A stretch of 64,000 nucleotides of DNA from contig NW_023605083.1 of assembly GCF_014898055.3 (NCBI RefSeq), positions 89,621,721-89,685,720 of the forward strand, read 5' to 3'. The translations under genes were made by a program, and so were the position numbers. Within the stretch, counting starts at the first letter, position 1. Each line of letters starts with the position of its first letter. The notes under the pieces are model-generated. The model was not told the DNA's origin. It saw only the letters and a list, made by a program, of their open reading frames with translations, and made no database searches. Origin of the DNA: Talpa occidentalis (lineage: Eukaryota; Chordata; Mammalia; Eulipotyphla; Talpidae). This document shows, one piece after another, positions 19,570-30,185 of this stretch.

Positions 19570-20755
19570 AAGGGAAAAAATGCCTGACATTGGTCTTGGC
19601 AATGATTTTTTGGATAAAATGCCAAAAGCATAGGCCACAAGAGCTAAAAAACAAACAAGTGGGACTTCCTCAAACTAACTCTGCATAGCAAAGGAAACAA
19701 TCACTAGTATAATAAGTTACCTACAGAATGGAGAATGTTTGCAAGTTATATATCAGATACTGGATTAATATTCAATACATACAAAGAACTCATACCACTC
19801 AATAGAAAAACAGCAAAAAAAAAAAAAAAACCATTAAAAATGAGCAAAGTACCTTAATAGATATATTTCCAAAGAAGACATACAAATGGTCAATAAGTAT
19901 ATGAAAAGAGGCTTATCACTAATCACCAGAGAAATGCAAATCAAAACCACTATGAGATATTACCTCACACCTGCTAGGTTGGTTATTATAAAAAAGACAA
20001 GAGGTAACATGAGTTGGCAACAATGTAGAGAAAAAGGAACTCTTGTATATTGTTAATAGGAATGCGAACTGGCATTGCTATTATGGAAAACAATATGATA
20101 GTTCCTCAAAAATTTTAAAACTGATGACAGCATGATCCAGCAATCATCCCAGATACTGGGAATGCAAGCAGGGTCTCAAAGAGATATTTTCACACCTATG
20201 TTCATTGCAGTATTAGTCACAAGGACCAAGTTATGGCTTCCAAGAGACGAGATATATAAAGAAAATGTGATATTTTGTGTATGCACAGATATGTATATAT
20301 TACACATATATAATGAGGTATAATATTATTCAGCTATAAAAAAGGAAACCCTGCCCCTTGTGACATGAATGGACTTTTAAAACATGCTAAGTGAAATAAG
20401 CCAGACACAGAAAGGCAAATAACTGTGTGGCATCACCTACATATGGGAACTTGAAAAAAAAAAAAAAAAAACTCTTTTCTTGTAGTTCAAATATTACAAC
20501 CTTTGGACATAAAAATAAGGTCAGAAGATCTAATGTTCAGAATAATAGTTAATAATATGGTTCAAAGTTGTTGAGAGTAGATCTTAAGTAATCTCACCAC
20601 AAAAAAAGCAGTTAACGAAATGAGGTGATAGAGGTGTAAATTACCTTGATTTTGGTAGTCATCCCGCAAAATACATGTATCAAATCATCACCCTGTACAC
20701 GTTAAAATATGTAATTATGTTTGTCAATTATTCCTCAATAAAGTTAGAAAAAGAA
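19570..20755 (+). mobile_element. L1 ORF2 3' end plus full 3' UTR, sense
   Basis: This is the best-preserved older L1 relic. It starts in ORF2 (CAAAAGCATAGGCCACAAGAGC..CAAGTGGGACTTCCTCAAACTAACTCTGCATAGCAAAGGAAACAATC) and passes through AAGAAGACATACAAATGGTC, GAAATGCAAATCAAAACCACTATGAGATATTACCTCACACC and the C-terminal coding end (..TTCATTGCAGTATTAGTCACAAGGACC..). It continues into the 3' UTR and ends CAATTATTCCTCAATAAAGTTAGAAAAAG. Multiple stops and frameshifts make it non-functional. The 63-codon frame at 20,132-20,323 is its ORF2 C-terminal remnant. Confidence 0.88.
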
Positions 20756-20774
20756 AATAATTATCATTCTGTCT

Positions 20775-21185
20775 ATTTAAGTTCATGAGTAAACTGACAT
20801 TGGTGTGCTACCATCACTCCAAGCAGCCGCCATCCTGGACAGAAACTCTGTATCTTTCAGTAAACAATGACACCCCACTTTCCTCTCCCTCCTTGTCCCT
20901 GATAATCACCATTCTACTTTCTGTCTGAGCCATGAGTATAATCACACAGTATTTACCTTTTTGTGACTGGTTTTATTTCTCTTGATATCATATCCTCAGG
21001 ATTCATCCATCCCATTGCCTGTCTCAGAATGTTCTTCCTTTTTACAGCTGACTAATATTTTACTGTCTGCATATGCCAGATCTTACCTATTCATCTGTGC
21101 ATGTTTACTTGGGCTACTTCCACCTATGGCTACTGTGACTATGTTTCTGATGGACCCGTGGATGTATCAGATGGATTCTTACCAT
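20775..21185 (-). mobile_element. Old L1 3' region, antisense
   Basis: TGCTACCATCACTCCAAGC, GAAACTCTGTATCTTTCAGTAAACAATGACACCCCACTTTCC, ACCATTCTACTTTCTGTCTG, CACACAGTATTTACCTTTTTGTGACTGG, TTCATCCATC..TTCTTCCTTTTTACAGCTGACTAATATTTTACTG, TTACTTGGGCTACTTCCACCTATGGCTACTGTGA are antisense L1 landmarks. It lies tail-to-tail with the sense L1 ending at 20,755. Confidence 0.72.
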
Positions 21186-21189
21186 TGCC

Positions 21190-21771
21190 ATCTCTTTTCA
21201 CATCTCTCTAAGGATGACACTTAAATGTACTCAAAGCCCTCATCTGCTTGCTGTTTTAAGATGGTTTTCAGATAGAAGTCCATGTGTTGAGTTTAGTGCC
21301 TCTTTACATGGTGTTGGTTTCCCTCAAATGTTGTTGGTTTCTGGTTGTGCTTATATTTGTAAAAATTCTCTATGTGCCAGACTGGGGGAGTTGTATCAAC
21401 CTACAATTGTCTGCATGTGGGAGAGGATCAAATGTGTTGCCCAGATAGATGCCACAGCCTCTGGGAGATGATTGCAGAGGGGTGAGGAGGGGTGAGGGCA
21501 GAGGCATCCCTAACTGACAGCTTTGGGACTGTCTGGTTTTGTTGAATGCTGTCAGCCACCCCAGCCCCTGCCCTGCCTCCCCAACCCAAACAGCTATGGC
21601 TCCCTCTTGAAGCAAGACACTCCTTCCTATCAGTCGTGATCTGACAAAGGGGCTGATTCTGGCACCATTCACCCCATTATGTGCCATGGGGTCTGCTCTC
21701 ATCGAGGATCACAATCTCCAGGCTTGCACATGCTGGGACCCCCTCCCATAGTCTGTGGTCTTCCTTGCCTG
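21190..21771. other. Non-coding DNA, nothing recognised
   Basis: Between two antisense L1s. It contains a short GAGGGGTGAGGAGGGGTGAGGG duplication near 21,477-21,500. Open frames are short (110 codons at most, minus strand) and unsupported. Confidence 0.35.
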
Positions 21772-21782
21772 TAGATGTGTCT

Positions 21783-22431
21783 TTTTATTTATTTATTTAT
21801 TCATTTAAACATTTATTATTTTTTAAATTTTTTAGACAATATTTGCTTCCCCCACTCCCTCAGATTGAGTCCCCATAGAATTTCCTTCCCCAAGGCACTT
21901 GTGCACCATCACCACAGTCCCCTGTGCTCCTCCCTCCCTCCCTCTGATCCCTCTCCCTCCTCCTCCCCTGCAGGATGTCTCTGATTTATAATTGCCTGTT
22001 TTTGTTTTGTTGTGTTTTGTATTGGTATTATTTTTTTACACTGACGTCTTATTGGGTTCCCCTATATTCCTGCTATAAGTGAAACCATCCAATATTTTTC
22101 CTTTTCCTTCTGGCTTATTTCACTGAGCATAATTCCTTCGAACTCCATTGATGTTGTTGTGAACAGCATGAGTTTTTTTTTTTTTTTGATTCCTGAATAA
22201 TATTCCATTGTGTCTATGTACCACATCTTCTTGATCCAGTCATCTATTTTTGGGCTTTTGGGTTGTTTCCAGGTTTTACTTATTGTAAATAGTGCTGCAA
22301 TAAACATAGGGGTACAGGTGCTCTTTTGAATCACTGTTTTTGTGTTCTTTGGGTAGATCCCCACTAAAGAAGCACTCCAAAGAGATGCCTGCCAACACCA
22401 GTGGCACAATGTCCCAATGCATAGAACTAAT
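21783..22431 (-). mobile_element. 5'-truncated L1 with ORF2 C-terminus, antisense
   Basis: On the minus strand this is the ORF2 C-terminal end followed by the lineage-type 3' UTR and an (AAAT)n tail. The remnant frame at 22,062-22,409 (minus) includes GIYPKNTKTVIQ, CTPMFIAALFTISKTWKQPK, KIDDWIKKMWYIDTMEYYSG and IMLSEISQKEKEKYWM, the usual L1 ORF2 ending, with an A-run of lysines inside. Duplications TAGATGTGTCT at 21,772-21,782 and 22,432-22,442 bound a 649-bp insertion. Encoded protein is only a tail fragment, with no endonuclease or reverse-transcriptase domain. Confidence 0.92.
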
Positions 22432-22442
22432 TAGATGTGTCT

Positions 22443-23095
22443 CGACTACAGTTTCCTTGCTCAATTTAAGGGACTTCTTACCACAACTGTCCATCAACAG
22501 CACCTCTTCTTCCTTCCCGGAATGCTTATGGAAGCTTCTTAAAATAATTATGTCTGTCACTTCTCAGTAGTTAGGCCAGGAGGGAGGGAGGCTTGCATTG
22601 TCTGCCACCTTGAACTGGTTATGAAGGTATTTTTTTAACATCTTTTATTCTCAGGTTGCCAGCACAAATCAACAGAGTCTGTTATTTGGGGGAGAATCAT
22701 AAAACAGAGAACAGACAGGCACTGTGGCATTCATGCAGTTGCCTTTGTTACGCAAACAGCAACTTTTTGGCAGCCAAATATTTTGACAAAAGCTTTGCAA
22801 TTTCCTTTCTGCACTCTCCCTAAGGAATAGGTTCCTGTAAGCACAGAGAGGCTGTGGATAGTGAATGGCCTAAAAATGTGAATTTCTCTTTGGGTAATTT
22901 GAGTTTATCTTAACCCAGCCCTCAAAGAGACAAGCGGGCACTTGTTCTCACCCATATAGGTGAGTGACAAATTATTTCTCTCTCAGAAAGTAGTACAAGA
23001 ATTCCTGGGAGGTCTAGAAGATGCATCTTTGTTTGGATAATTCTTGGGATAGAGGTTGAGATTCTGGAGGGGATGGCGAAGGGTGAGTAGTATAG
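22443..23095. other. Non-coding DNA, nothing recognised
   Basis: No repeat or exon signature that I can name. A purine run AGGAGGGAGGGAGG occurs near 22,579. Confidence 0.35.
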
Positions 23096-23099
23096 GGGA

Positions 23100-23900
23100 G
23101 GAAAATTTTTTCTACTTTGCTAGGTTTATTCATGAGGGAGTCCTACAAATTTTACAGGAGGCAAATTAGCAAGGAAGTAAGTTTATTTACATGTGCAATG
23201 CCCCTAGTGGTAGGAATGGTCAACGTTGCATGCTCAAAGGAGGTAGTTAGAATTTGGGCCTTATATACCTAACTCAGTGAGGGAAACAGAAGGGAGAGAA
23301 AAACTCTTATGAGAAATACAAATAGATTTTCTAGGAAAGACAAATGGGTTTTTGAGGAGAACGCAAGAGAGGTAAGAAAGTTTGTGATGATGTTTGTCAT
23401 ACAGATATAAGTGGTCTTCTTCAGGGTGATATAATTCCTCCAAGAGGATGTTGATGGTAGACTTAGGTCCCAGAAGTGGCTGCTTTTCTTCAAATAAAGG
23501 AAATTCTAAGAAAGCTTTTTTCCTGCATCAGCTGAATCTCAAATATCTTCAACTTAAAATACCCTTTCACACCAATCTTTGAGTTCCAAGTGGGTCCTAC
23601 AGAAAGCTCAGAGAAGACTGAGGTGCTGGGGAGGAGGCTGTGATCCCAAAAATGAAAGAAGGGCAAAATGGTAGGGGACTCTGGAAGTCCAGCATGATTG
23701 TTCAAATGTTGAGAAAATACCCTGTGAACTGTCTGCTGTGAGCCACCTTTTGTGGACACTATGGACACTGGGCTTTGCACCCAAGATGGCAGGAGGCTGA
23801 ATACTCACATCCTCAACAGAAAAGAGCCTGAGGATTTAAGCCACCAGGAATCTCCAGGACTGTGGGGAACAACCTGGGCTTTCACAGGCAGCAAACTGGG
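23100..23900 (-). mobile_element. Possible antisense LTR, unassigned
   Basis: On the minus strand there is a potential AATAAA polyadenylation signal (plus-strand GTTTATTTACATG near 23,180) and a second one 60-90 bp downstream (TTTATTCATGAGG near 23,126). A pyrimidine-rich region lies upstream. This arrangement resembles a retroviral LTR R/U5. I could not define TG..CA ends or a duplication. Confidence 0.22.
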
Positions 23901-24584
23901 AGGAAGGAACCAGTTTACTTAAATGTTCAGGAAACAAGGAAGCCCCAGACGACAAGGATAATATGCAGATGTCAGTCCTGACACTGATAAATAACCCCCC
24001 ATAGGCAACAACATGTAATTGTTCAGAGCTTCGTCCCTGTGCTGCCGCTGGCTACAGAGGACGCTGATTAGAGCAAGAGGCAGGCAACAAGCTAGGGGAG
24101 AAAGAATGGACTGAGGCAGTGGTGTGGATGGAGAAAAGGAGGTATCTGAAGGATAAGTAGAATGTGGTCACCAAGTTGTTATTTGCAGGAATAAGGAAGA
24201 AGGGGATTGGAAAGGAAGACTTTCAAGAGTACTTTCAAGGGGATGGAAACATGGGAGGATGGGCAGGGAAAGGCGGTTTCCTTTAGGTTTGCTGGGTTTG
24301 CATTCCTGTGCAGAATTTACATTCCCAAGGTCATCTGGAAGGAGGTGTCCAGGAGATGATCAGGAAGTCTGACCAGGGAAAGAGTCAGGTGATTAGGGTA
24401 TCATCTCTTTTTTGGCATTAGTAGTTAGCAGGAGATAGATCAGATGCCTCAGCAAGAGGTGCAAGATGATTGGCTCTGTCTAAAGATCCCAATGGAGGAG
24501 AAACATAGAATCAGGATTAGGGTTTGAGCCTTTGAATGAGTGATCCTTTCTTCTTTATGCCTAAGCATAGAAACTACAAAGAAC
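23900..24584. other. Non-coding DNA, nothing recognised
   Basis: Purine-leaning sequence with no nameable repeat and no exon-like open frame. Confidence 0.35.
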
Positions 24585-24585
24585 A

Positions 24586-24812
24586 GGGCCTTTCTGGTGA
24601 TCTAGAGTTAAATCTCAGCACTATCACTCCAGCAGCCTTAGTTCAATCCCTGGCCAGGGAGCTAACTCACATGACGCAGCAGACCTTTCCTCTCTTGCCC
24701 ACTGCTCCCCTCAGCAGTGTATTTCAGTAGATCTGCCTGTTCTGCAACCCACTCTGTCTCTGGTGAATCCTCTCACCCCTGTACCTCCAGCCTACACCTC
24801 AGTTCTTCTATG
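24586..24812 (+). mobile_element. Degraded tRNA-derived SINE, tail lost
   Basis: GGGCCTTTCTGGTGATCTAGAG, AGTTCAATCCC, GGCCAGGGAGCTAACTCACATGACGCAGCAGACC, CTCCCCTCAGCAGTGTATTTCAGTAGATC and CTCTGTCTCTGGTGAATCCTCTCACC are all family landmarks. The element stops after AGTTCTTCTATGC with no A-rich tail, and no target duplication is visible. It is the most diverged copy in the window. Confidence 0.85.
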
Positions 24813-24839
24813 CTGAGGCTGGTTATGCACCACACCATA

Positions 24840-25070
24840 CAAAAGGCAGCACAGTGAGGTGAAAAGTGTCAGCTTCAGACTCGCACAGACCTCAGCTTGA
24901 ACCATGGCTCCACCGTTACCAGTTGTGTGACCTTGGAAGGGTCATCTAAGCCTCCATTTCCTTAACAACAACCATAAAATACAGTCAGGAATCCCTCTTC
25001 ATAGAGTGTGAGGAGTACACGAAGAAATAGAGGTTATGTAAAACAACCAACATGCACATAGCAGATACAC
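24840..25070 (+). mobile_element. MIR SINE relic
   Basis: AAAAGTGTCAGCTTCAGACTCGCACAGACCTCAGCTTGAACCATGGCTCC..CCAGTTGTGTGACCTTGGAAGGGTCATCTAAGCCTCCATTTCCTTAAC..AACCATAAAATAC is the MIR core (..TGTGTGACCTTGGGCAAGTCAC..) in full order. Confidence 0.85.
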
Positions 25071-25264
25071 CAAAAAAGGGCATGTAAGCTGTTTCTCTCC
25101 ACGCCAGCAGCTCCTCCCTCTGAATGCGTTTGATGTCACTTCAGTCTTGGAAGAGTTCCCACTAAGACCTCAGCCTGCCCCTTCGTTTGTACTAATGGGA
25201 AGCAAGAAGGCTACAAACTATGTGGCAAAAAATCATCCTCAGGGAAAGAGTGTAATTTAGTGGA

Positions 25265-25495
25265 AAATGTTTTAACTGGACAGTGCTTAGTTTCAGCACA
25301 GATTCCAACACTCCCTAGTTAGATGGTATCAAACAAATCACCCCACCAATCTGAGTATTAGTTTCCCCACCAGTAAATGGGGGCAATAATCTGCCTCACA
25401 GGAACAGGTTATTCCAAGGACAGAATGAGACCCCAGAAGTAAAGCATCCACCACAGTTTCCAGAATGCAACAGGTGCTCAATAAATACCAGTTCT
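25265..25495 (+). mobile_element. MIR SINE relic
   Basis: CAGCACAGATTCCAACACTCCC..ATCAAACAAATCACCCC..TGAGTATTAGTTTCCCCACCAGTAAATGGGGGCAATAATCTGCC..GCAACAGGTGCTCAATAAATACC is MIR order, ending in the typical GTGCTCAATAAAT. It lies 200 bp after another MIR. Confidence 0.82.
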
Positions 25496-25629
25496 AATCA
25501 CCTGCAGCTTTGTTTGTATTATTTGTCCACTGAAATAAAGTCAGACATTCTCCTTCCCCCATGTGGAAATCCAAAGTACAATTCATCCCCTCCTAACGGA
25601 ATGGACACATTCTACCTCCTGTGATCTTT

Positions 25630-25775
25630 ATTTCTGAGAAAATTCTGCCTTCTTTCTAGACAGGGTGCTGCCTAGGGGGCAGACTATGAATGACCCATCT
25701 TTGTCTTCCTCAGACTGCCCAGTTCACATTAGGTACACGATAAATTAGCATTGAATAATGGGGTGAATGAATAAC
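25630..25775 (+). mobile_element. L2/MIR 3'-end relic
   Basis: GGGCAGACTATGAATGACCCATCTTTGTCTTCCTCAGACTGCCCAGTTCACATTAGGTACACGATAAATTAGCATTGAATAATGGGGTGAATGAA follows the L2 3' end order (..GGGCAGGGACTTTGTCTGTC..GGTGCTCAATAAATATTTGTTGAATGAATGAA). Confidence 0.55.
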
Positions 25776-25779
25776 CAAA

Positions 25780-26244
25780 TGAATGACATTGCAGTTACAT
25801 CAGAAGCTGTGAGTGAAAGAAAATTAATTTGCAGATGGAATTATTACATTGTGTACCCAATCTTGCAAAACAATGAGACACAGCTTGTAAGAGTTTCAAA
25901 CACTTTTTCAGAAATTTAATTGCCAGTTAATTTTCCTGCAAAACACAATAACCTCTATAAGCTAAAGGAAACAAAATACAGTTCTGAAAACCTCATTAGA
26001 CTCTGCCTGTAACTGCAGTGGTTTTTCCTGAGTTAGAAACCCGAGGATGCAAGCTGTTGTAATTGGCACTAACTTTGGTTATAAACAGGATGCCTTCACC
26101 TTGATTCCTGCATTCCTCATATTCCCCTGAGAAGACATGACTACAGAAGTGAGGCTGACCTGTGCTAAAACACCCCAACATTTATTTCATTTATTCTCTT
26201 GTGATCAGAACAAGTCTGTGATGAGAGTTGGGGCTGTCTGTGAG
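25780..26244. other. AT-rich non-coding DNA
   Basis: No named repeat. A 61-codon minus-strand frame and a 60-codon plus-strand frame run towards the minisatellite and have no domain. Confidence 0.35.
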
Positions 26245-26458
26245 CATGATCAAGGCTCAGACTGTAACCATGATCAAGTCTCAGTCTATGACCATGGTCA
26301 AGGCTGCCTGTGGCCATGATGAAGACTCAGTGTGAGACCATGATCAAGTCTCAGTTTGTGATCATGATGAGGGCTCAGTCTGTGACCATGATCAAGGCTC
26401 AGTCTGTGGTTGTGATGAGGGCTCAGTCTGTAGCCATGATCAAGGCTCTTTCCATGAC
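26245..26458 (+). repeat. Minisatellite with 24-bp unit, 9 copies
   Basis: Nine tandem units begin with CATGATCAAGG/CATGATGAGGG: 26,245, 26,269, 26,293 (22 bp), 26,315, 26,339, 26,363, 26,387, 26,411 and 26,435. All others are 24 bp. The unit keeps its length through substantial base divergence. Because 24 is a multiple of three, frames are extended on both strands (plus 26,137-26,319 and 26,310-26,495, minus 26,298-26,501), giving an 8-residue period with HDQ or DHGH motifs. I regard these as by-products of periodicity because flanking frames stop quickly. Units alternate between CAAG and GAGG forms in the right half, hinting at a 48-bp higher-order unit. Confidence 0.93.
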
Positions 26459-26459
26459 T

Positions 26460-27523
26460 GAGAGCAGAATTTGGTCTCTGATGAGTGTCGTCTAGAACCA
26501 AGATCCTGGCTCAGCCCCCATCCATAGTCACAGTAATGGTCACACGTCTCTACAGCCACTTCTGAAATTAGAGGTAGACCAATGGGACACACATGACATA
26601 AACACCAGGACTTTCTGCTACACTACTCAATAAATAATGATTGAACTGAATTAAATAAATGCTCAATGATTCCTCAGTGCTGAGCTGAGATAAGGTGTGG
26701 GTAGAAGGGGGAGGAATGGGAAAAAGGGTATCATCAGTCCTGATAAGGAAGGGCCAAGAATTTAGGTGTACAGAGTAAAATCTTATTCTGACCCATTTAA
26801 GCAACTTCTTGGCCAGGGAACTGGAATTGTCACCTTCAGCTACGTGTAACCCACAAAGAGAGCAGAGAGCCCCAGACAGCTCGCCTGCAGACTTATGTAT
26901 GGACCAGATTATGTCAGACCCTATAGCTGTCACCTACTGGGGTATCACAGCTAACTGGGTCAGTGTTTGCCCACCACTCTGCTGACTGATAGCATGGAGT
27001 GGCTCCCTGACAGTGGCCAGAGCGCCATTGCTGAAGCCTGGGAGACACCACTGCACCAGCCACGAGCTCACTCCAGGATTAGCAGTGAGATTCTCGGAGA
27101 GTTAAGTCTCAGTCACTACTTTTTCAGGGCACTCATGAATTCCACACATCAGTTCGTCCCCTGCTTGGTCTTCCTTCTCTGCCTCCTCCAGTGTCCCATC
27201 TGAAGGACACCTTTGAAATGAGAGATGAGATGTAATGAAGCTAGATATAAAATTAATCAAATATGACACAAGAACTGATGTGGAATGCAATCCCGTCGGC
27301 ATATTATTCACCTCCTCGGAGTGGAGTTCTTTATTTACTGTCTGCAGCATTGTGAAGGACTCAGGCAAGGAGCAACACCAGGGATGATTTTTCAGAAAAA
27401 GGACTGGAGAGTTAGGAAACAGTCACTAAGGAAGATGGATCCAATATTTAAATGTACTGAGACTCTTGCCTGTTACTTTTTCTTGTTTTAATCTTGTTAT
27501 AAGAACTCTCTAAAGATGGTGTC
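26460..27523. other. Non-coding DNA, nothing recognised
   Basis: No nameable repeats. The largest frame is 121 codons (26,568-26,933 minus) and has no recognised domain. Confidence 0.35.
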
Positions 27524-27538
27524 AAGAAACTTGGTTGC

Positions 27539-27559
27539 AAAAAAAAAAAAAAAGAAAGA
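27539..27559 (+). mobile_element. Poly(A)-only retroposition scar with 15-bp TSD
   Basis: AAGAAACTTGGTTGC is present twice, at 27,524-27,538 and 27,560-27,574, separated by only 21 bases (A(15)GAAAGA). The structure is target duplication, A-tail, target duplication, with no element body. It looks like an extreme 5' truncation by the L1 machinery in which only the tail was copied. Confidence 0.85.
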
Positions 27560-27719
27560 AAGAAACTTGGTTGCCATGTAAGAGAGTAGAAACCATTCAT
27601 TTACTTTTCACTCTTTCATCCAATACTATTTACTGAGCAACTACTCTGTACCTGACCCTCTGTTAGACCAGGAACATGCCAACCAGAGCAATAGTAGTTG
27701 TAATAAGAAGAGAAGTTAT

Positions 27720-27905
27720 TATTCACTAATATTGATTAACAATTTACTATATACTGAATTAAGGACTAAGCACTTTGTAAACTCATTTTATTTAATTTTG
27801 TGTAACCTGGGAAGTACCTACTGTCAGCATCCCCATTTTACTTACTGCTTCAGAGCAGTTAAGTAACTTGCTCAGGGTTAAGCAAGTGGTAAGGAGATGA
27901 CTTCA
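27720..27905 (+). mobile_element. MIR SINE relic
   Basis: ACTAAGCACTTTGTAAACTCATTTTATTTAATTTTG..TAACCTGGGAAGTACCTACTGTCAGCATCCCCATTTTACTTACTG..AGCAGTTAAGTAACTTGCTCAGGGTTAAGCAAGTGGTAAG matches the second-half order of MIR (..CCCCATTTTACAGATGAGGAAACTG..GTTAAGTAACTTGCCCAAGGTCAC..). Confidence 0.8.
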
Positions 27906-28229
27906 CAGCACAAGCAAAATTGTTCAGATCTTCTTCCATATCATCTTAATTGTAAATAGGGTTACTAAAGATTCAGTCATGGGCTGGGATTCATTGACCT
28001 CAGGCATTGCCTAGATAGGACATTCTACTCTTCTGCCTCCGGCACTGGTTCTTTTTTTATGCCAAGTCTTCAGTATTCCTCACCATGTGCCAATACACCT
28101 CTTGTGGCTTTAGTTATACAGAATTGACTTCTGTTGCTTGTAATCAAAGAATCTCACTGGTCCAGATAGTGTGCTCCCCATCAGAGGAGCAGAAGCTGCA
28201 AGAACGCTTAGTAGCTACATGTGAAATGG
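27906..28229. other. Non-coding DNA, nothing recognised
   Basis: Between the MIR and the MLT1-like LTR; no signature seen. Confidence 0.35.
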
Positions 28230-28750
28230 TGTGATGATTTATATTTCCCAAAGATGGCTGCAAGTTTGTCTGCTGTCCTCTTCTAGAATCTTGCCATTTC
28301 CCTACTGACTGGTGAAGTCAAGGTCCCCTCCTCTAGAACATAGGCAGGTCTTTGTGACAGATTCAGTCAATGGAAGATAGCAGAAGTTACATTATGTGAG
28401 CTCTGAGACTATCACAAAAATTATATGTGATGTGCCTTGCTCTCTTGGGGTGATTACAGCCTCCCTACCATGTGCAATTCTCAGACAGCTTGTATGGAGA
28501 GAGCACTTCAGGGCAACACACACAGGTGCTCACATATGACAGTGTCAACCTCAGCTATGCATGAAGACATCTCCAGATGATTCCAACCCAAATTCATCAA
28601 AGGGTAATTCCCCCCAACCCCAGACATCATGGAGCAGAGACTATCTCCACTGTGTCCCATCCAAATTCCTGACCCACAAAATCTATGCACATAATAAAAT
28701 GATTGTGTTATACCATTCAGTCTTGCAGCAATTAACAATGAAACTGACGG
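28230..28750 (+). mobile_element. ERVL-MaLR (MLT1-like) LTR
   Basis: The 5' part has TGATTTATATTTCCCAAAGATGG..CTTGCCATTTCCC..GACAGATTCAGTCAATGGAAGATAGCAG. The 3' end reads CCATCCAAATTCCTGACCCACAAAATCTATGCACATAATAAAATGATTGTG..TACCATTCAGTCTTGCAGCAATTAACAATG. That end matches MLT1 LTRs (..TTCCTGACCCACAGAAACTGTGAGATAATAAATG..TTTTAAGCC..). Solitary LTR, about 520 bp. Confidence 0.68.
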
Positions 28751-29459
28751 ATGGTTGAAGAGAGGACCTTTAGGGTCATGTCCAACCTGAAAATATTTCT
28801 CCATCCTTACCCCAGGAACTGTTCCCTACACCAACAAATATGCCAAGACAGGGGTGCTCTTAATCAATGACCTCTCTACTGTGGGGACCTCAGCCCTTCA
28901 GAGGCCAGAGTCTGAGGGGCACCTTGAGCCTAAGACTGGAACTACTAAGCCATATGCTCAGCACACAACACATTTGCAAGGAAGAAGTTTCAGGTGTCAA
29001 CTGGGAAGAAGCACCTTCTGGGGAAGGATCCCATTTAGAACTAGAAGAACAAGAGGAGAATCATAAATTCCTCTGAAGGGTGCATTCTATTTGTTATTCA
29101 TGGAAGGACCATTTGTATCTAAGGAACATCAAACAAACCAGCAGAGTCGCTTTTATGGGCCAGGGAGAGACAGAGCAGGTGAAATAAACAGGGTATGCAA
29201 AAATGATAGCATCGGGAAGTTATCTAGAGAGAAACAAAATGTCCTGAGCCAGCTGAGAATTTCATTAAAGTAAGTCTTTGTTAAAAGTAATGCTCTGTTC
29301 TTGTCACGACTGCAATCGGGCCATCTCCTTCCTGAAAATGGAATAGTGTTCAGGCTGTGGACAAGGGCAATTGAGACTCTCTCTGTCTCTGTCTTGTGTG
29401 TGTGTGCATGCACACATCCCCAACCCCAGTCCTCTGTCACTGTGTCCTTGTCTCTGTGT
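28751..29459. other. Non-coding DNA, nothing recognised
   Basis: Overlapping frames of 69-98 codons on both strands lack recognisable domains. A short (TG)n lies near 29,396. Confidence 0.35.
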
Positions 29460-29556
29460 GGTGACTGAGAGGACAGACTCCTGAGTCAGGATACCTGAGC
29501 TCAAATCCTGTGTGGTCTCAGCAAAGTTATTCACCCTAGGCTTCAGATTGGGGATT
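29460..29556 (+). mobile_element. MIR core fragment
   Basis: GACAGACTCCTGAGTCAGGATACCTGAGCTCAAATCCTGTGTGGTCTCAGCAAAGTTATTCACCCTAGGCTTCAG follows the MIR core order (..AGACTGCCTGGGTTCAAATCCC..). Confidence 0.6.
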
Positions 29557-30168
29557 TAAGTTCAATCCTTGACACTAAGAAAATTACATTTTTATTTTTA
29601 TCATTATCATTTATAACATATCTAATCATTCTTCATTTGATCATTTGTGAGTTATCACTTATCCTGATTGTCATTACTAAGTGCTTTCCTGGAGCTGTGT
29701 AGGTATCTTGGTTGCTAGGACCCCACATATCTTAGTCTGTAAGACCATCTTAGCCTCCCTCCTCAGCTTATCAACACTCAGTTATTCCTTTTCCATCTGC
29801 ATCTGCAATGCAGTGCTTTACTCTTCCCTGGTTGAAGAGAGTTGAAAATATTGATGACATGCCTCAGAAGAGGGTGGGGAAATATGAGCTCAGCTGGTTT
29901 ATGGTAGGCATGCTAATTGATGTCAGTCTCTTTAATTAACAACCTCAGAATCTCAGTGACTTAACATTATATGGGTTGGTTTCTTGGCAAGTTGGGAAGT
30001 TGTCCTTGCGGGCTCTCTTGCAAGTGGGGACTCAGAGGTTGGAGCTCTTTTCATCTTACAAAACCACCTTCCAGAAAACTAGAGGGTTGGGTGGAATGTT
30101 TTTAACCCTTCTGCCCACAGACTGTTGGTCAGAACTAAGTGTGCAATGAACAAAAACATTGGTTTTGC
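29557..30168. other. Non-coding DNA, possible diverged repeat
   Basis: The left part is AT-rich with TTATCATTATCATT runs. The right part (29,930-30,120: CTCAGAATCTCAGTGACTTAACA..GGTTTCTTGGCAAG..GCTCTCTTGCAAGTGGGGACTCAGAGGTTGGAGC) resembles an old interspersed element that I cannot name. Confidence 0.35.
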
Positions 30169-30185
30169 CACAGGGAATAAATTCT

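Noticed and set aside
22062..22409. 116-codon minus frame as a functional protein
   Set aside because: It is only the C-terminal tail of L1 ORF2 in a 5'-truncated copy, with no catalytic domain and an internal A-run.
26245..26458. CRISPR-like array
   Set aside because: Units are contiguous without unique spacers and the DNA is vertebrate. It is a minisatellite.
26137..26501. Overlapping open frames over the 24-bp array as a repetitive protein gene
   Set aside because: Both strands are open because the unit is a multiple of three, and frames end within a few codons outside the array. No start or splice context supports a gene.
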